Assembly: GCF_014652915.1 (NCBI RefSeq)
Contig: NZ_BMZS01000002.1
Span: 1 to 44,490 of the forward strand
Direction: 5' to 3'
Source of the DNA: Thalassobaculum fulvum
Lineage (GTDB): Bacteria; Pseudomonadota; Alphaproteobacteria; Thalassobaculales; Thalassobaculaceae
Length of the DNA stretch: 44,490 bases
How positions within the stretch are numbered: position 1 is the stretch's first letter; each line of letters opens with the position of its first letter. The position numbers were made by a program, and so were the translations under genes. Below the pieces are notes generated by a model. That model was not told the DNA's origin and made no database searches. It was given only the letters and a program-made list of their open reading frames with translations. This document shows, piece by piece, positions 33,082-41,961 of the stretch.

Positions 33082-33480
33082 TCATCGCATGCACGGCTCG
33101 TGCTCCTCAGCGCCCGACGTGGCCGGAAACAGCGAGTCGATCAGCTTCAGCAGATCCGGCGGCGTGAACGGCTTCTTGAGAACCGCATCGGCGCCCAGCA
33201 GCGGCGCCCGGTCGAGGAACCCGGAGAGCTCGCCGCTCGCGCCGGAGATCATGACGAACTTCGCCCGCGAATTGCCGCCCCTGACGGTGCGCAGGACCTC
33301 GAAACCCTCGGCGTCGGGCATCAGCATGTCGCAAATGACCAGGTCCGGCAGCCAGTCCCCGAGGGTGCGGCGGGTGGCGAGCCCGTTCGCATCGTCCCGG
33401 ACCTCGTGGCCGGCGCGCTCGAGAACCTCCCGAAGGGCCCGTCGCAACGCGGCGTCGTCGTCGACCAGATAGATCCTCAA
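33082..33480 (-). CDS. Single-domain response regulator (CheY-like)
   Basis: The 132-aa protein is one receiver domain. It has the acidic cluster DDD at 8-10, phosphoryl acceptor D51 (PDLVICDMLMP), S79 in MISGA and K103 in KKPF; all four functional positions are filled. There is no output domain; the C-terminus is a short acidic tail. The start is TTG 33480, supported by GGGGAGGGG immediately upstream and by the family N-terminus MRIYLVDDD. It is first in the run that continues with folE and the DHp-only protein; the hybrid kinase is 318 bases upstream on the same strand. Confidence 0.9.
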   Translation of the reverse strand: MRIYLVDDDAALRRALREVLERAGHEVRDDANGLATRRTLGDWLPDLVICDMLMPDAEGFEVLRTVRGGNSRAKFVMISGASGELSGFLDRAPLLGADAVLKKPFTPPDLLKLIDSLFPATSGAEEHEPCMR

Positions 33481-33798
33481 CGTCCCCTCCCCGCGGCCCG
33501 ATCGCTTCCCGCCCGTACGGGCGCGCGGAAACGTCAACCAGCCACTCCGATCCTCGCCTTGCCGGGTTCGCGCAACCGCTGTCCCGGCCCCGATACCTTC
33601 GGGCACTCGACAGCGGGGGAGGACACGGCGACCGCGATCGCGAAGCGGTTCCTCGGCATTCTACGTCAGCGGCGCGCGGATCGTTTCCCCCGCTGCGAGC
33701 CTACCTGCACCTTAGCCTTTCTCGGTAAATGATATGTAAACGGCACAAATTCCATCGAACTCATCGACTTGACACTGACCTCCGGGCAAAGCCGACGG
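33481..33798. other. 318-base gap between hybrid kinase and response regulator
   Basis: No gene is supported here. The part nearest the kinase end (about 33715-33775) is markedly AT-richer than the surroundings and contains TTTACA on the minus strand (complement of 33734-33739), without a good -10 at the right distance. It is the likely promoter region of the receiver gene. A plus-strand TTGACA (33769-33774) points into the 3' end of the kinase. No terminator hairpin was found. Confidence 0.4.
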
Positions 33799-36504
33799 TC
33801 ACGCCCGCGATGCCCGCGCCGGACCCGCCTCGGGGGTGCCGGACTCCGGCTGCGAAAGCGTCGTGCGCACGGCCGTCGCCAGTTCCTCGGGAAACACCGG
33901 CTTCCCGATCACGCCCGCCAGACCGATCGTCGCGAGCCGCTCCGAATCCTCGTTGGACACGTATCCGCTGAGCATCAGGATGGGGACCTCGGCCCGCAGT
34001 TCCCGCAGTTCCCTTACGAGTTCCTCGCCGCTCAGCTTCGGCATCGAGCGGTCGGTGATCACCAGGTCCCAGGCCGTGGGATCGTCGCGGAACACCGCGA
34101 GCGCCTGCTGGGGCTCGTTGTGCGCCTCGACCGTGTAGCCGAGGCGCATCAGGATCTCCTTGGTGGCCGCCAGCAGAACGCGATCGTCGTCGACCAGCAG
34201 AATGCGCTCCTGCCCCTGCAGCGCGGCCGGCTGCCTCACCACCGCCTGCATGACCGGCACCGACGCCTCGATGGCCGGAAGATAGACGTCGACCCTGGTG
34301 CCGACGCCGGGAAGGCTCTCGATCTCGATGCAGCCCTCGTGATTGCGGACGATGCCCTGCACCGCGGCCAGGCCGAGCCCGGTCCCCTCGCCGACCTCCT
34401 TGGTGGTGTAGAACGGCTCGAAGATCCGCGGCATGACGTCCTCCGGGATGCCGCTGCCGGTATCGATGACCGTCACCCGGGCATAGGCACCCCGCTGCAG
34501 GTCTCCCGACCGGCCGCGGCTCGGCTGACCGACGCGCCCCAGACGCTCGCCGCCGGCATCGCCGCGCTCGGCGTCCGGATCCTCCACGTCGACCCGCTGG
34601 ACCGATACGGAGATCCGGCCGTCGCGCTCGCCGATCGCCTGGGCGGCATTGACGCAAACGTTCAGCAGGATCTGGTGGATCTGGGTCGCGTCGCCCGAGA
34701 CGTAGCAGGGCGTGATCGCCTCCTCCTTGAGCCCCACATTGTTCGGCAACAGGGGCCGCAGGGTCTGCAGGCTCTCCCGTATCGTCGCGGCGAGGTCGAG
34801 CGGCTTGCGCCGCGACTCGGCGTTCCGGCTGAAGGTCAGGATCTGGCGCACGAGATCGCGCGCCCGGGTTCCCGAGTCCAGGATCTGCTGCAGACGCTGA
34901 CGCGCGTCCGGGTCGGACCGGGTGTCGGCCATGAGTAACGCGCAGTTGCTGACGATGCCGCCGATGATGTTGTTGAAGTCGTGCGCGATGCCACCGGCCA
35001 GCGTACCGAGGGCCTGGGTCTTCTGCGCGGCGTGGTACATCTCGGTCAGGCGCGCCCGCTCGGCCTCGGAGTCGATGCGGTCGGTGATGTCCTCGTACGT
35101 CTTCACGATTCCGCCGGTCGGCAGGGCCGAGGCGATGGTCTCGATCACCCGGCCATCCTGCAGCCGGCGCTGCTGGCGGAGGCTGCCGGTCCGGGTCTGC
35201 ATCAGGCGTTCGATCGCCCCGAGCTGCGACCTGACCAGGGTGTCGGCGGCACCGGCTCCGAGATCACCGCGCCGGGCGGCGTACTCGACGAACTCGCGGT
35301 AGGGGATCGCCGTGTGCGCCAGCGTCTCCGGGTAGTGGTTGATCGTCAGGAACTGGTTGTTGAACAGCACCAGGTTGGTGTCGGCATCGAACACCGCGAT
35401 GCCCTGCTTCATGTTGTCCAGGGTGGTCTGGAGCAGTCGCGTCTTCTGCTCGACCAGGTGCTCGCGCTCCTTCAGCTCGGTGATGTCGGTGTGCACGCCG
35501 ACCAGCCGGCCGTCGATGGTCCGGCGCTCGCTGATCTTCAGCCAGTGCCCGTCGGACAGACGGCTCTCGAAGGTGGTCTCCGCGGTCTTGCGCCGGGTCT
35601 CGAGGATCGACTCGATCCACGCCTCGACGTCGCCGCCCGGGACCTTCACGCCGCCGTTGCGGACCGCCGCCCGCAGCAGGTCGGAGAACGAGACGCCGAC
35701 CGCGAGGTCGTCCGCCTGCATCGGGTGGAGGTCGACGTAGCGCTTGTTGAACAGCGCCACGCGGTCCTCCTGGTCGTAGACGATGAACCCCTCGGAGATG
35801 CTGTTGATCGCCAGTTCGAGCTCGTTGCGCGCGGTGATCGCCTGGGTCGCCGCGACGTCCTTCGCCACGATCGCCTGGTTGGTCTTCACGATCTGCCGGA
35901 ACAGCAGGACGAAGATGACCAGGCCGACCACCACGGTCAGGGCGAACAGCCCGAGCAGCTGGACGTAGAGCTCGTTGTGGCGTGCCCGCGCACGCCCGAC
36001 CTCGTTCGACTCGTACAGCAGCGCCCGTCTCACCAGGTCGTGGACCGGCCCCCGCAGCTCGTCGAGACGGAGGTTGATGGCGTCGAGCTCAGCCGGGTCG
36101 AGCTCGGTCAGGCGCTGCATCTGCGGCTCGAGGTCCTCCAGCACCTTGATGAGCGCCTTGGCGGACGACACCACCCCCTCGATCGACCGGAGCTCGGCGG
36201 TCTGCGATCCCGCCAGGAGTGGCGGCAGGCGGCTCCAGAAGATCTCGAAGCGCTGGTTCGCCTCCTTCGCGGTCTCCGGCCCGGGCGCCAGCTCGAAGTC
36301 CTTGAGCGACTCCGTGAACCGCAGCAGCTCGATCTCGGTCTGGGCCAGGAACCAGACCGAGATCCGGCTTTCCTTCTCGATGATCTCCCGCTGCTGGATC
36401 AGGCCCTGGAAGATGAAGAAGACGCCCACCAGGAACGAGACGAATCCGACGAACAGGATCCCGTAGCGCGGGATCAGCCATCCGAGGTTCCGCCAACTCT
36501 TCAT
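33799..36504 (-). CDS. Hybrid sensor histidine kinase with two PAS domains and receiver
   Basis: The 901-aa inner-membrane protein has two TM segments (about 13-34 and 181-203) flanking a ~145-residue helical periplasmic sensor. Two PAS-like domains follow (about 228-342 and 358-478, each with a GxxxFD/YDxxxxxxLFN pattern). Next are the HisKA domain with H508 (GGIAHDFNN), the HATPase domain (N-box near 615-622, DTGSGIP at 681-687, GTGLGLAAVQGIV) and a C-terminal receiver (DDD 772-774, phospho-Asp D818 in ITDRSMP, KPV). All functional residues are present. A ~45-residue insertion (638-680) within the ATPase domain is unusual. It lies 51 bases after the molybdopterin-fold gene, which probably feeds its signal. 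Confidence 0.93.
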   Translation of the reverse strand: MKSWRNLGWLIPRYGILFVGFVSFLVGVFFIFQGLIQQREIIEKESRISVWFLAQTEIELLRFTESLKDFELAPGPETAKEANQRFEIFWSRLPPLLAGSQTAELRSIEGVVSSAKALIKVLEDLEPQMQRLTELDPAELDAINLRLDELRGPVHDLVRRALLYESNEVGRARARHNELYVQLLGLFALTVVVGLVIFVLLFRQIVKTNQAIVAKDVAATQAITARNELELAINSISEGFIVYDQEDRVALFNKRYVDLHPMQADDLAVGVSFSDLLRAAVRNGGVKVPGGDVEAWIESILETRRKTAETTFESRLSDGHWLKISERRTIDGRLVGVHTDITELKEREHLVEQKTRLLQTTLDNMKQGIAVFDADTNLVLFNNQFLTINHYPETLAHTAIPYREFVEYAARRGDLGAGAADTLVRSQLGAIERLMQTRTGSLRQQRRLQDGRVIETIASALPTGGIVKTYEDITDRIDSEAERARLTEMYHAAQKTQALGTLAGGIAHDFNNIIGGIVSNCALLMADTRSDPDARQRLQQILDSGTRARDLVRQILTFSRNAESRRKPLDLAATIRESLQTLRPLLPNNVGLKEEAITPCYVSGDATQIHQILLNVCVNAAQAIGERDGRISVSVQRVDVEDPDAERGDAGGERLGRVGQPSRGRSGDLQRGAYARVTVIDTGSGIPEDVMPRIFEPFYTTKEVGEGTGLGLAAVQGIVRNHEGCIEIESLPGVGTRVDVYLPAIEASVPVMQAVVRQPAALQGQERILLVDDDRVLLAATKEILMRLGYTVEAHNEPQQALAVFRDDPTAWDLVITDRSMPKLSGEELVRELRELRAEVPILMLSGYVSNEDSERLATIGLAGVIGKPVFPEELATAVRTTLSQPESGTPEAGPARASRA

Positions 36505-36555
36505 CTCGCGGGGCGCTCCTTGTGGACGGCCCCGGCAGCCGGGGCTCGCATGGGC

Positions 36556-37077
36556 CTACTTGAACCGGATTTCCTTGACCTGCCAGACCCACTTCGCCTG
36601 GGTTTCCTTGGTCTTGAGCTCCGGGTACCCGTCCTGCGGATAGACGATCCACAGCGGACCCTTGTCGCGGATCTTCAGCAACTCGCCGTTCATCCGGTAA
36701 GCCAGGATCACCGGGTACTTCGCGAAGTCGGACACCGGGATCTCGACCTTGTAGTCGTTGAGCGCGATGGTCACGGCGACCTTGCCGGTGGCGCCGACCC
36801 GCTCGATCAGCTTGCTGAGCAGGACGCCCTCGAAGGCCGGCGTCCCTTCGGTCCAGGCGGTCGAGGTGACGATCCTGGTCACCCCCATGCCTTCGAGCAT
36901 CGCCAGGTCGAAGGCCGCCTTGTCACCGTCGTTGTGGTTGGCGATCGCGCCGGTGACCTCCAGCATGACCGAACCCGCCGGCTTCGGCAGCGTGTCCGCG
37001 GCGGCCGCCCCGGCGAACAGGAACAGCATCGCCAGCACACGGGCGCCAAGGGCGAATGGTGAAAGGGACTTCGGCAT
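36556..37077 (-). CDS. Secreted molybdopterin-oxidoreductase-fold protein, cysteine-free
   Basis: The 173-aa protein has an N-terminal signal peptide (about 1-27, AGAAAADT). The mature part follows the oxidoreductase molybdopterin-binding (sulfite-oxidase-like) domain: MLEVTGAIANHNDG, TSTAWTEGTPAFEGVLLSKL, ALNDYKVEIPVSDF and KGPLWIVYPQD. It contains no Cys, so the Mo-thiolate ligand of SUOX enzymes is missing; it is more likely a ligand-binding or scaffold domain than an oxidoreductase. The Trp-rich C-terminus (WVWQVKEIRFK) closes the sheet. It is located in the periplasm, 51 bases ahead of the hybrid kinase and 51 bases after the MFS gene. Probable sensory accessory. Confidence 0.82.
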   Translation of the reverse strand: MPKSLSPFALGARVLAMLFLFAGAAAADTLPKPAGSVMLEVTGAIANHNDGDKAAFDLAMLEGMGVTRIVTSTAWTEGTPAFEGVLLSKLIERVGATGKVAVTIALNDYKVEIPVSDFAKYPVILAYRMNGELLKIRDKGPLWIVYPQDGYPELKTKETQAKWVWQVKEIRFK

Positions 37078-37128
37078 TCCGGTCTCCTGTCTGACGTGGC
37101 GGAAATGGGAGTGCGGGTCGCGGCCCCG

Positions 37129-38460
37129 CTAGTCCCGGCTCCTCTGGTTCGGTTCGGGCGTTGCCAGATAGACGATCGTCGCCGCCACCATCAGCAGGCC
37201 GAGGACGGCGAAGAACCCGGCATAGCCGGACGAAGGCGACCCGATCAGGTCGTGCACGGCTTCGACGACCGTACCGCTGCCGATCTGCAGCACGGCCGTG
37301 CCGCCCATCAGCACGCCGTTGAGCGCCGTGGTGCCCCGGCCCTTCAGGTCGGATGGGATCAGGGCCACGCCGTGCCCCATCAGCACAACGCTGAACGCGC
37401 CGACGAAGCAGGTCGCGACCAGCAACGGCAGGGTGACGTACAGCGAGGCGTCGCAGAACAACGCCATCAGCAGCATGAGCGCCGCCGACCCGATGCCGCC
37501 GCCGATCACGACCGGACGGAACGCCCCGACCCGGCGCTGGATCGGGCCGTAGGCGAGCGTGCCGGCAATGAACGCGACCGCGAGAACCGACAGCACGTTG
37601 CCGCGATCCAGGCCGTCGACCTCGTGGACATCATGCAGGAACGGCCCGCCCCAGAGCCCGATGATCGTGATGATCGAGGAGTAGCCGAGCGCGATCAGCG
37701 GCAGGATCCGCAGCAGTCCCGGAACCCGGACGACCTCAGCCACCCCCCGGATCGACGCGGTCAGCGACTCCGAACGGGCCGCCGTCCGCTGACGCCCGGG
37801 TGGCTCGTCGCGCACCAGCCAGAAGAACCCGGCCGCCACGACCGCGGTGACGATGGCCAGCACGACGAAGGTCGCACGCCAGCCGATCATCTCGGTTGCG
37901 GCCGACAGCGGCGAGGTCGCCAGCAGGCTGCCCAGATTGGCCGAGGCGAACAGGATGGTCATCGACCGCGTGAAGTCCATCGGGTCGAGCCAGCGCGCCA
38001 GCACCACCAGCGAACCGACCATGCCGCCGGCGAACCCGAGGCCGATCAGGAAGCGGCCGGCGACCAGAAGCCCCAGGGAGTGGGCGACGGCGAACAGCCC
38101 GGACCCGATGACGGCGAAGATCAGCATGGCCGAGACCACGCGGCGCGGCCCGTAGCGGTCGAACAGCACCCCGATGGGGACCTGCAGCAGGGCGAAGACG
38201 ACGAAGAACGCACCCGACGACAGGCCGATCGCCTGGGCGTCGAAATGCAGCTCGGCCATCATCTCCGGCGCGATGACACCGTTCGACGACCGGAAGAACT
38301 GGCTGAGCACGGCGAGCACGATCATCGCTGCAAGCATGACGTTGACCTTCACCGCCACAGCCGCCTGCCACGCGCTACCGTTCAAGGCCGTTTCGTCGAC
38401 GAGCAATGCCCGGCGCCCCAGAGTGCCGCCGATACCGCCGACTACGCCGCGTTGAGTCAT
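37129..38460 (-). CDS. MFS transporter (12-TM)
   Basis: The 443-aa membrane protein has about twelve hydrophobic segments with a central loop (residues ~225-240, GRQRTAARSES). Motif A-like GVLFDRYGPRRVVS lies between TM2 and TM3, and GRFLIGLGFAGGM is in TM4. A ~35-residue N-terminal tail precedes TM1. No family-specific substrate motif is recognised. The start is ATG 38460. It is first of the three-gene run MFS, molybdopterin-fold protein, hybrid kinase (51-base gaps), so the transporter may act on the compound that is sensed. Confidence 0.86.
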   Translation of the reverse strand: MTQRGVVGGIGGTLGRRALLVDETALNGSAWQAAVAVKVNVMLAAMIVLAVLSQFFRSSNGVIAPEMMAELHFDAQAIGLSSGAFFVVFALLQVPIGVLFDRYGPRRVVSAMLIFAVIGSGLFAVAHSLGLLVAGRFLIGLGFAGGMVGSLVVLARWLDPMDFTRSMTILFASANLGSLLATSPLSAATEMIGWRATFVVLAIVTAVVAAGFFWLVRDEPPGRQRTAARSESLTASIRGVAEVVRVPGLLRILPLIALGYSSIITIIGLWGGPFLHDVHEVDGLDRGNVLSVLAVAFIAGTLAYGPIQRRVGAFRPVVIGGGIGSAALMLLMALFCDASLYVTLPLLVATCFVGAFSVVLMGHGVALIPSDLKGRGTTALNGVLMGGTAVLQIGSGTVVEAVHDLIGSPSSGYAGFFAVLGLLMVAATIVYLATPEPNQRSRD

Positions 38461-38572
38461 CCCGAACCACCCAGAAAGTCCCCGTCCGGTCGTAGGCGTC
38501 GAGTGAAACGGAAACAGATTAACAAAGCCTGAAAATCGATGAATCGGACCGGCACGGCCCCGTCAGCCCGCC

Positions 38573-38606
38573 CTTGCGATCTCCGGCTCTCCGTCGCATA
38601 TCTCCG
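38573..38606 (+). promoter_or_regulatory. Weak candidate heat-shock promoter ahead of htpG
   Basis: CTTG (38573-38576) and CATATCTCCG (38597-38606) resemble the alphaproteobacterial sigma32 boxes (CTTG and CYTATNTNNG, nine of ten in the latter). The 20-base spacer is longer than the usual 17-18, so the match is doubtful. It ends 48 bases ahead of the htpG start. Confidence 0.25.
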
Positions 38607-38654
38607 GCGCGCTCTCCGCGACCCATCAACAGAGAAGAAAACGGACGCTTCGCG

Positions 38655-40556
38655 ATGACCGCCAGTTCACAATCCGTTGAGACCCGTACCTTCCAGGCCG
38701 AGGTCTCCAAGCTCCTGAAGATCGTTGCAAACGCGCTGTACAGCGAGCGCGAGGTGTTCCTGCGCGAGCTGATCTCCAATGCGGCGGATGCCTGCGACAA
38801 GCTGCGCTTCCTCGCCTTGTCGAAGCCCGAGCTGACCGTGGGCGACCCGTCCTTCGCGATCCGGCTCGCCGTCGACAAGGACGCCGGGACCCTGACCGTC
38901 GCCGACAACGGGGTCGGCATGACCGAGGCCGAGCTGCACGACAACCTCGGCACCATCGCGCGGTCCGGCACCGCCGCCTTCGTCGAGGAGCTGAGTGGCG
39001 ATTCCAAGAGGGACGTCGGCCTGATCGGGCAGTTCGGCGTCGGCTTCTATTCGGCCTTCATGGTCGCCGACAAGGTCGAGGTGCTGACCCGCAAGGCCGG
39101 CGAGGACCAGGCGTGGCTGTGGACCTCCGACGGGATCGGCGAGTACTCCGTCGAGCCGGCCGAGAAGGCGGGCCGCGGCACCGTCATCACCCTGCACCTG
39201 AAGGACGACGCCGGCGAGTTCCTCGAGAAGAGCCGGCTGCAGCAGGTGGTCCGCACCTACTCCGACCACATTCCGTTCCCGGTGACCTTCGTCGAGGCCG
39301 ACGCCGAGGGCGAGACCCTCAACAAGGCCTCGGCCCTGTGGACTCGCTCGAAGTCCGAGATCTCCGAGGACGACTACAAGGAGTTCTACCGGCACGCCGG
39401 CCACGCCGCCGACGAACCGTGGCTGACCGTGCACTGGAAGGCCGAGGGCCGCATCGAATACCACGCCCTACTGTTCGTGCCGTCGCAGCGCCCGTTCGAC
39501 CTGTTCCATCCGGAGCGCCGGCACCACGTGAAGCTTTACGTGAAGCGGGTGTTCATCACCGACGACGCCGAGGGCCTGGTGCCGTCCTGGCTGCGGTTCG
39601 TGAAGGGCGTGATCGACTGCGAGGACCTGCCGCTGAACGTCAGCCGCGAGATGCTGCAGCGGAACCCGGTGGTCGCCAGCGTCAGCCAGGCGGTCACCAA
39701 GCGCATCCTGGGCGAGCTGAAGAAGAAGGCGGAGAGCGACGCCGACGCCTATGCCGAGTTCTGGAAGAGCTTCGGCGCGGTGCTGAAGGAGGGCTTGTAC
39801 GGCGACGGGCTGGAACACCGCGAGGCGCTGCTGTCGCTGGTTCGCTTCCGGTCGAGCGCCCGGGACGGTCTGGTCAGCCTGGCCGACTATGTCGCGCGCA
39901 TGAAGGACGGCCAGGAGGCGATCTACTACATCGCCGCCGAGAGCGAGCAGGCCGCCGCCGCCTCGCCGCAGCTCGAGGGCTTCCAGAAGAAGGGGGTCGA
40001 GGTCCTGTACATGACCGACCCGATCGACGAATTCTGGGTGCAGATGCTGTTCGAGGGCTATGACGGCAAGCCGCTCAAGTCGATCACCCGCGGCGGCGCC
40101 GACCTGAAGTCGATCAAGGCGGACCAGGCGGACGGCGAGCCGGACGACGCCTCGAAGGACGAGCCCGGGGCCGACCAGGGAGCGGTTGCCGCCCTGGTGG
40201 CGAGCGTCAAGCTGGCCCTCGGCGACGCGGTGAAGGACGTCCGCACCACCGACCGGCTGGCCGACAGCCCGGTCTGCCTGATCGCCGACGAAGGCGACAT
40301 GGACATGAACCTGGAGCGCATGCTGCGCCAGCACAAGCAGCTCGACGAGGCCGCGAAGCGGGTGCTGGAAGTGAACCCCGACCACCCGCTGATCCGGTCG
40401 CTCGCCGAACGGGTCAAGGCCGGGGCCCCGGGCCCGGCGATCGACGATGCCGCGCACCTGCTGCTGGATCAGGCGCGGATCCTGGAGGGCGAGCCGGTGC
40501 CCGACGCCAAGGCGTTCACCCGCCGGCTGTCGACGGTCATGGTCAAGGGCCTGTGA
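38655..40556 (+). CDS. htpG: Molecular chaperone HtpG (Hsp90)
   Basis: The 633-aa cytosolic ATP-dependent chaperone has the N-terminal GHKL ATPase (TRTFQAEVSKLLKIV, LRELISNAADACDKLRF, VADNGVGMTEAEL, IGQFGVGFYSAFMV), the middle domain with the catalytic Arg region LPLNVSREMLQ, and the C-terminal dimerisation domain. The bacterial length is normal, with no acidic MEEVD end. The start at ATG 38655 (MTASSQSVETRTF) fits the family. An open frame upstream from 38574 is not conserved. It is monocistronic, divergent from the MFS gene. Confidence 0.96.
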   Translation: MTASSQSVETRTFQAEVSKLLKIVANALYSEREVFLRELISNAADACDKLRFLALSKPELTVGDPSFAIRLAVDKDAGTLTVADNGVGMTEAELHDNLGTIARSGTAAFVEELSGDSKRDVGLIGQFGVGFYSAFMVADKVEVLTRKAGEDQAWLWTSDGIGEYSVEPAEKAGRGTVITLHLKDDAGEFLEKSRLQQVVRTYSDHIPFPVTFVEADAEGETLNKASALWTRSKSEISEDDYKEFYRHAGHAADEPWLTVHWKAEGRIEYHALLFVPSQRPFDLFHPERRHHVKLYVKRVFITDDAEGLVPSWLRFVKGVIDCEDLPLNVSREMLQRNPVVASVSQAVTKRILGELKKKAESDADAYAEFWKSFGAVLKEGLYGDGLEHREALLSLVRFRSSARDGLVSLADYVARMKDGQEAIYYIAAESEQAAAASPQLEGFQKKGVEVLYMTDPIDEFWVQMLFEGYDGKPLKSITRGGADLKSIKADQADGEPDDASKDEPGADQGAVAALVASVKLALGDAVKDVRTTDRLADSPVCLIADEGDMDMNLERMLRQHKQLDEAAKRVLEVNPDHPLIRSLAERVKAGAPGPAIDDAAHLLLDQARILEGEPVPDAKAFTRRLSTVMVKGL

Positions 40557-40674
40557 CCCGGCCGGTTGCACCGCAGGACGGGTGTAACGCACCGCAACAG
40601 ACGCTAGGATGGCGGCGTCCAGGGCAACCCGGACGTCGCTTCCACCCTCCTGCAATGCGGTCGACGCTCTGCCG

Positions 40675-41961
40675 ATGGCGCTCCTGAATACCTTCCTGCT
40701 GCTGGTCCAGGCCCTGGTCTATTTCGGGGTGATGGCCGCGCTGTTCCGTTACCGCAACCGGTTCGGCCTGGGGGCCTTCCTGTGCGCGCTCGGCGTGATG
40801 CACTTCCTCGAGACCTATCTCGCGAGCGTGTTCTACATCGAGCTGCCCTTCGGAATCATATCGCCCGGCTCGACCGTACTGTTCTCCGGCAAACTGGCGA
40901 TCATCCTGATGATGTACATCCGCGAAGACGCCGCGGTGGTACGCCAGCCGATCTACGGGCTGCTCATCGGCAACTTCCTGATGGTCGGCCTGGTGATGGT
41001 GCTGCGGAACCACGAGGTGGTGTCGGCGGTGCCGGGCCGGCTGCCGGACTTCAAGTTCGTCGACGAGATGGGCTGGCTGATGGTGTGGGGAACCACCCTG
41101 CTGTTCATCGACTCGATCGCCATCATCCTGCTGTACGAGCGGCTCGGCACCTGGCTGCGGCGCTGGCCGATCACCCGCAGCTTCCTGGCGCTCGCCGCCA
41201 TCCTGAGCTTCGACCAGGCCGGCTTCTTCCTGGCGCTTCACCACGTGTCCGACGCCCCCTGGTTCGTGATGTTCGGCGGCTGGTGCGCGAAGATGGGCGC
41301 GGCGCTGATCTACAGCCTGCTGGTCGGCGCCTATCTCAAGTGGTTCGAGACCCGCGCCGGCCCGGCACCGGTGCCGCTGCGGATCTCGGACGTGTTCCAG
41401 ACCCTGACCTACCGCGAGCGCTACGAGGACCTGCTGGAGAAGTCCGGCCGCGACGCCTTGACCGGCGCCTACGACCGCGGCCGCCTGGAGGCCGCCGGCG
41501 CCACCATCGTGGACACCGCGCTGCAGTCCGGGCGGCCGGTCAGCCTGCTGATCGTCGACCTCGACGGGTTCAAGGGGGTCAACGACCAGTACGGCCACGC
41601 CCAGGGCGACGAGATGCTGCGGCGGATCGGCGCGGCGTTCGCCGGGTCGCTGCGCAAGCAGGACCGCCTGTTCCGCTACGGCGGCGACGAGTTCGTGATC
41701 CTCAGCGACGGGCTCTCGCACACCGCCGCGATGTCCCTGGGAGAGCGCCTGCGCTATGCGGTGGTCGCAGCCACGGCCGATCAGCCGGGCGGCCCGGTCA
41801 CCATCAGCGTCGGCGCCGCGACCTGCCCGCAGGACGCGCTGGATGTCGACCACCTGTTCGACGTCGCCGACGACCGGCTGTACGTCGCCAAGCATGCCGG
41901 CCGCGACCGCGTGGTCGGCAGCAGCGACCGCGTAGAGGGCCCGCTACCGGCCGGCACGTAG
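40675..41961 (+). CDS. Membrane diguanylate cyclase (GGDEF)
   Basis: The 428-aa protein has an N-terminal region of about seven hydrophobic helices (residues ~1-215) acting as a membrane sensor. A short signalling helix (LRISDVFQTLTYRERYEDLLEKSGRD) leads to a GGDEF domain with the active motif RYGGDEF, preceded by DLDGFKGVNDQYGHAQGDEML. It should make c-di-GMP. No RxxD inhibitory site is seen at the usual position five residues before GGDEF. I prefer ATG 40675 (MALLNTF) at the first membrane helix; ATG 40609 would add 22 hydrophilic residues. The 3' end overlaps the convergent GNAT gene by 18 bases. Confidence 0.9.
   Translation: MALLNTFLLLVQALVYFGVMAALFRYRNRFGLGAFLCALGVMHFLETYLASVFYIELPFGIISPGSTVLFSGKLAIILMMYIREDAAVVRQPIYGLLIGNFLMVGLVMVLRNHEVVSAVPGRLPDFKFVDEMGWLMVWGTTLLFIDSIAIILLYERLGTWLRRWPITRSFLALAAILSFDQAGFFLALHHVSDAPWFVMFGGWCAKMGAALIYSLLVGAYLKWFETRAGPAPVPLRISDVFQTLTYRERYEDLLEKSGRDALTGAYDRGRLEAAGATIVDTALQSGRPVSLLIVDLDGFKGVNDQYGHAQGDEMLRRIGAAFAGSLRKQDRLFRYGGDEFVILSDGLSHTAAMSLGERLRYAVVAATADQPGGPVTISVGAATCPQDALDVDHLFDVADDRLYVAKHAGRDRVVGSSDRVEGPLPAGT

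Noticed and set aside
38573-38606. Firm sigma32 promoter of htpG
   Set aside because: The boxes are 20 bases apart rather than 17-18; kept only as a weak candidate.
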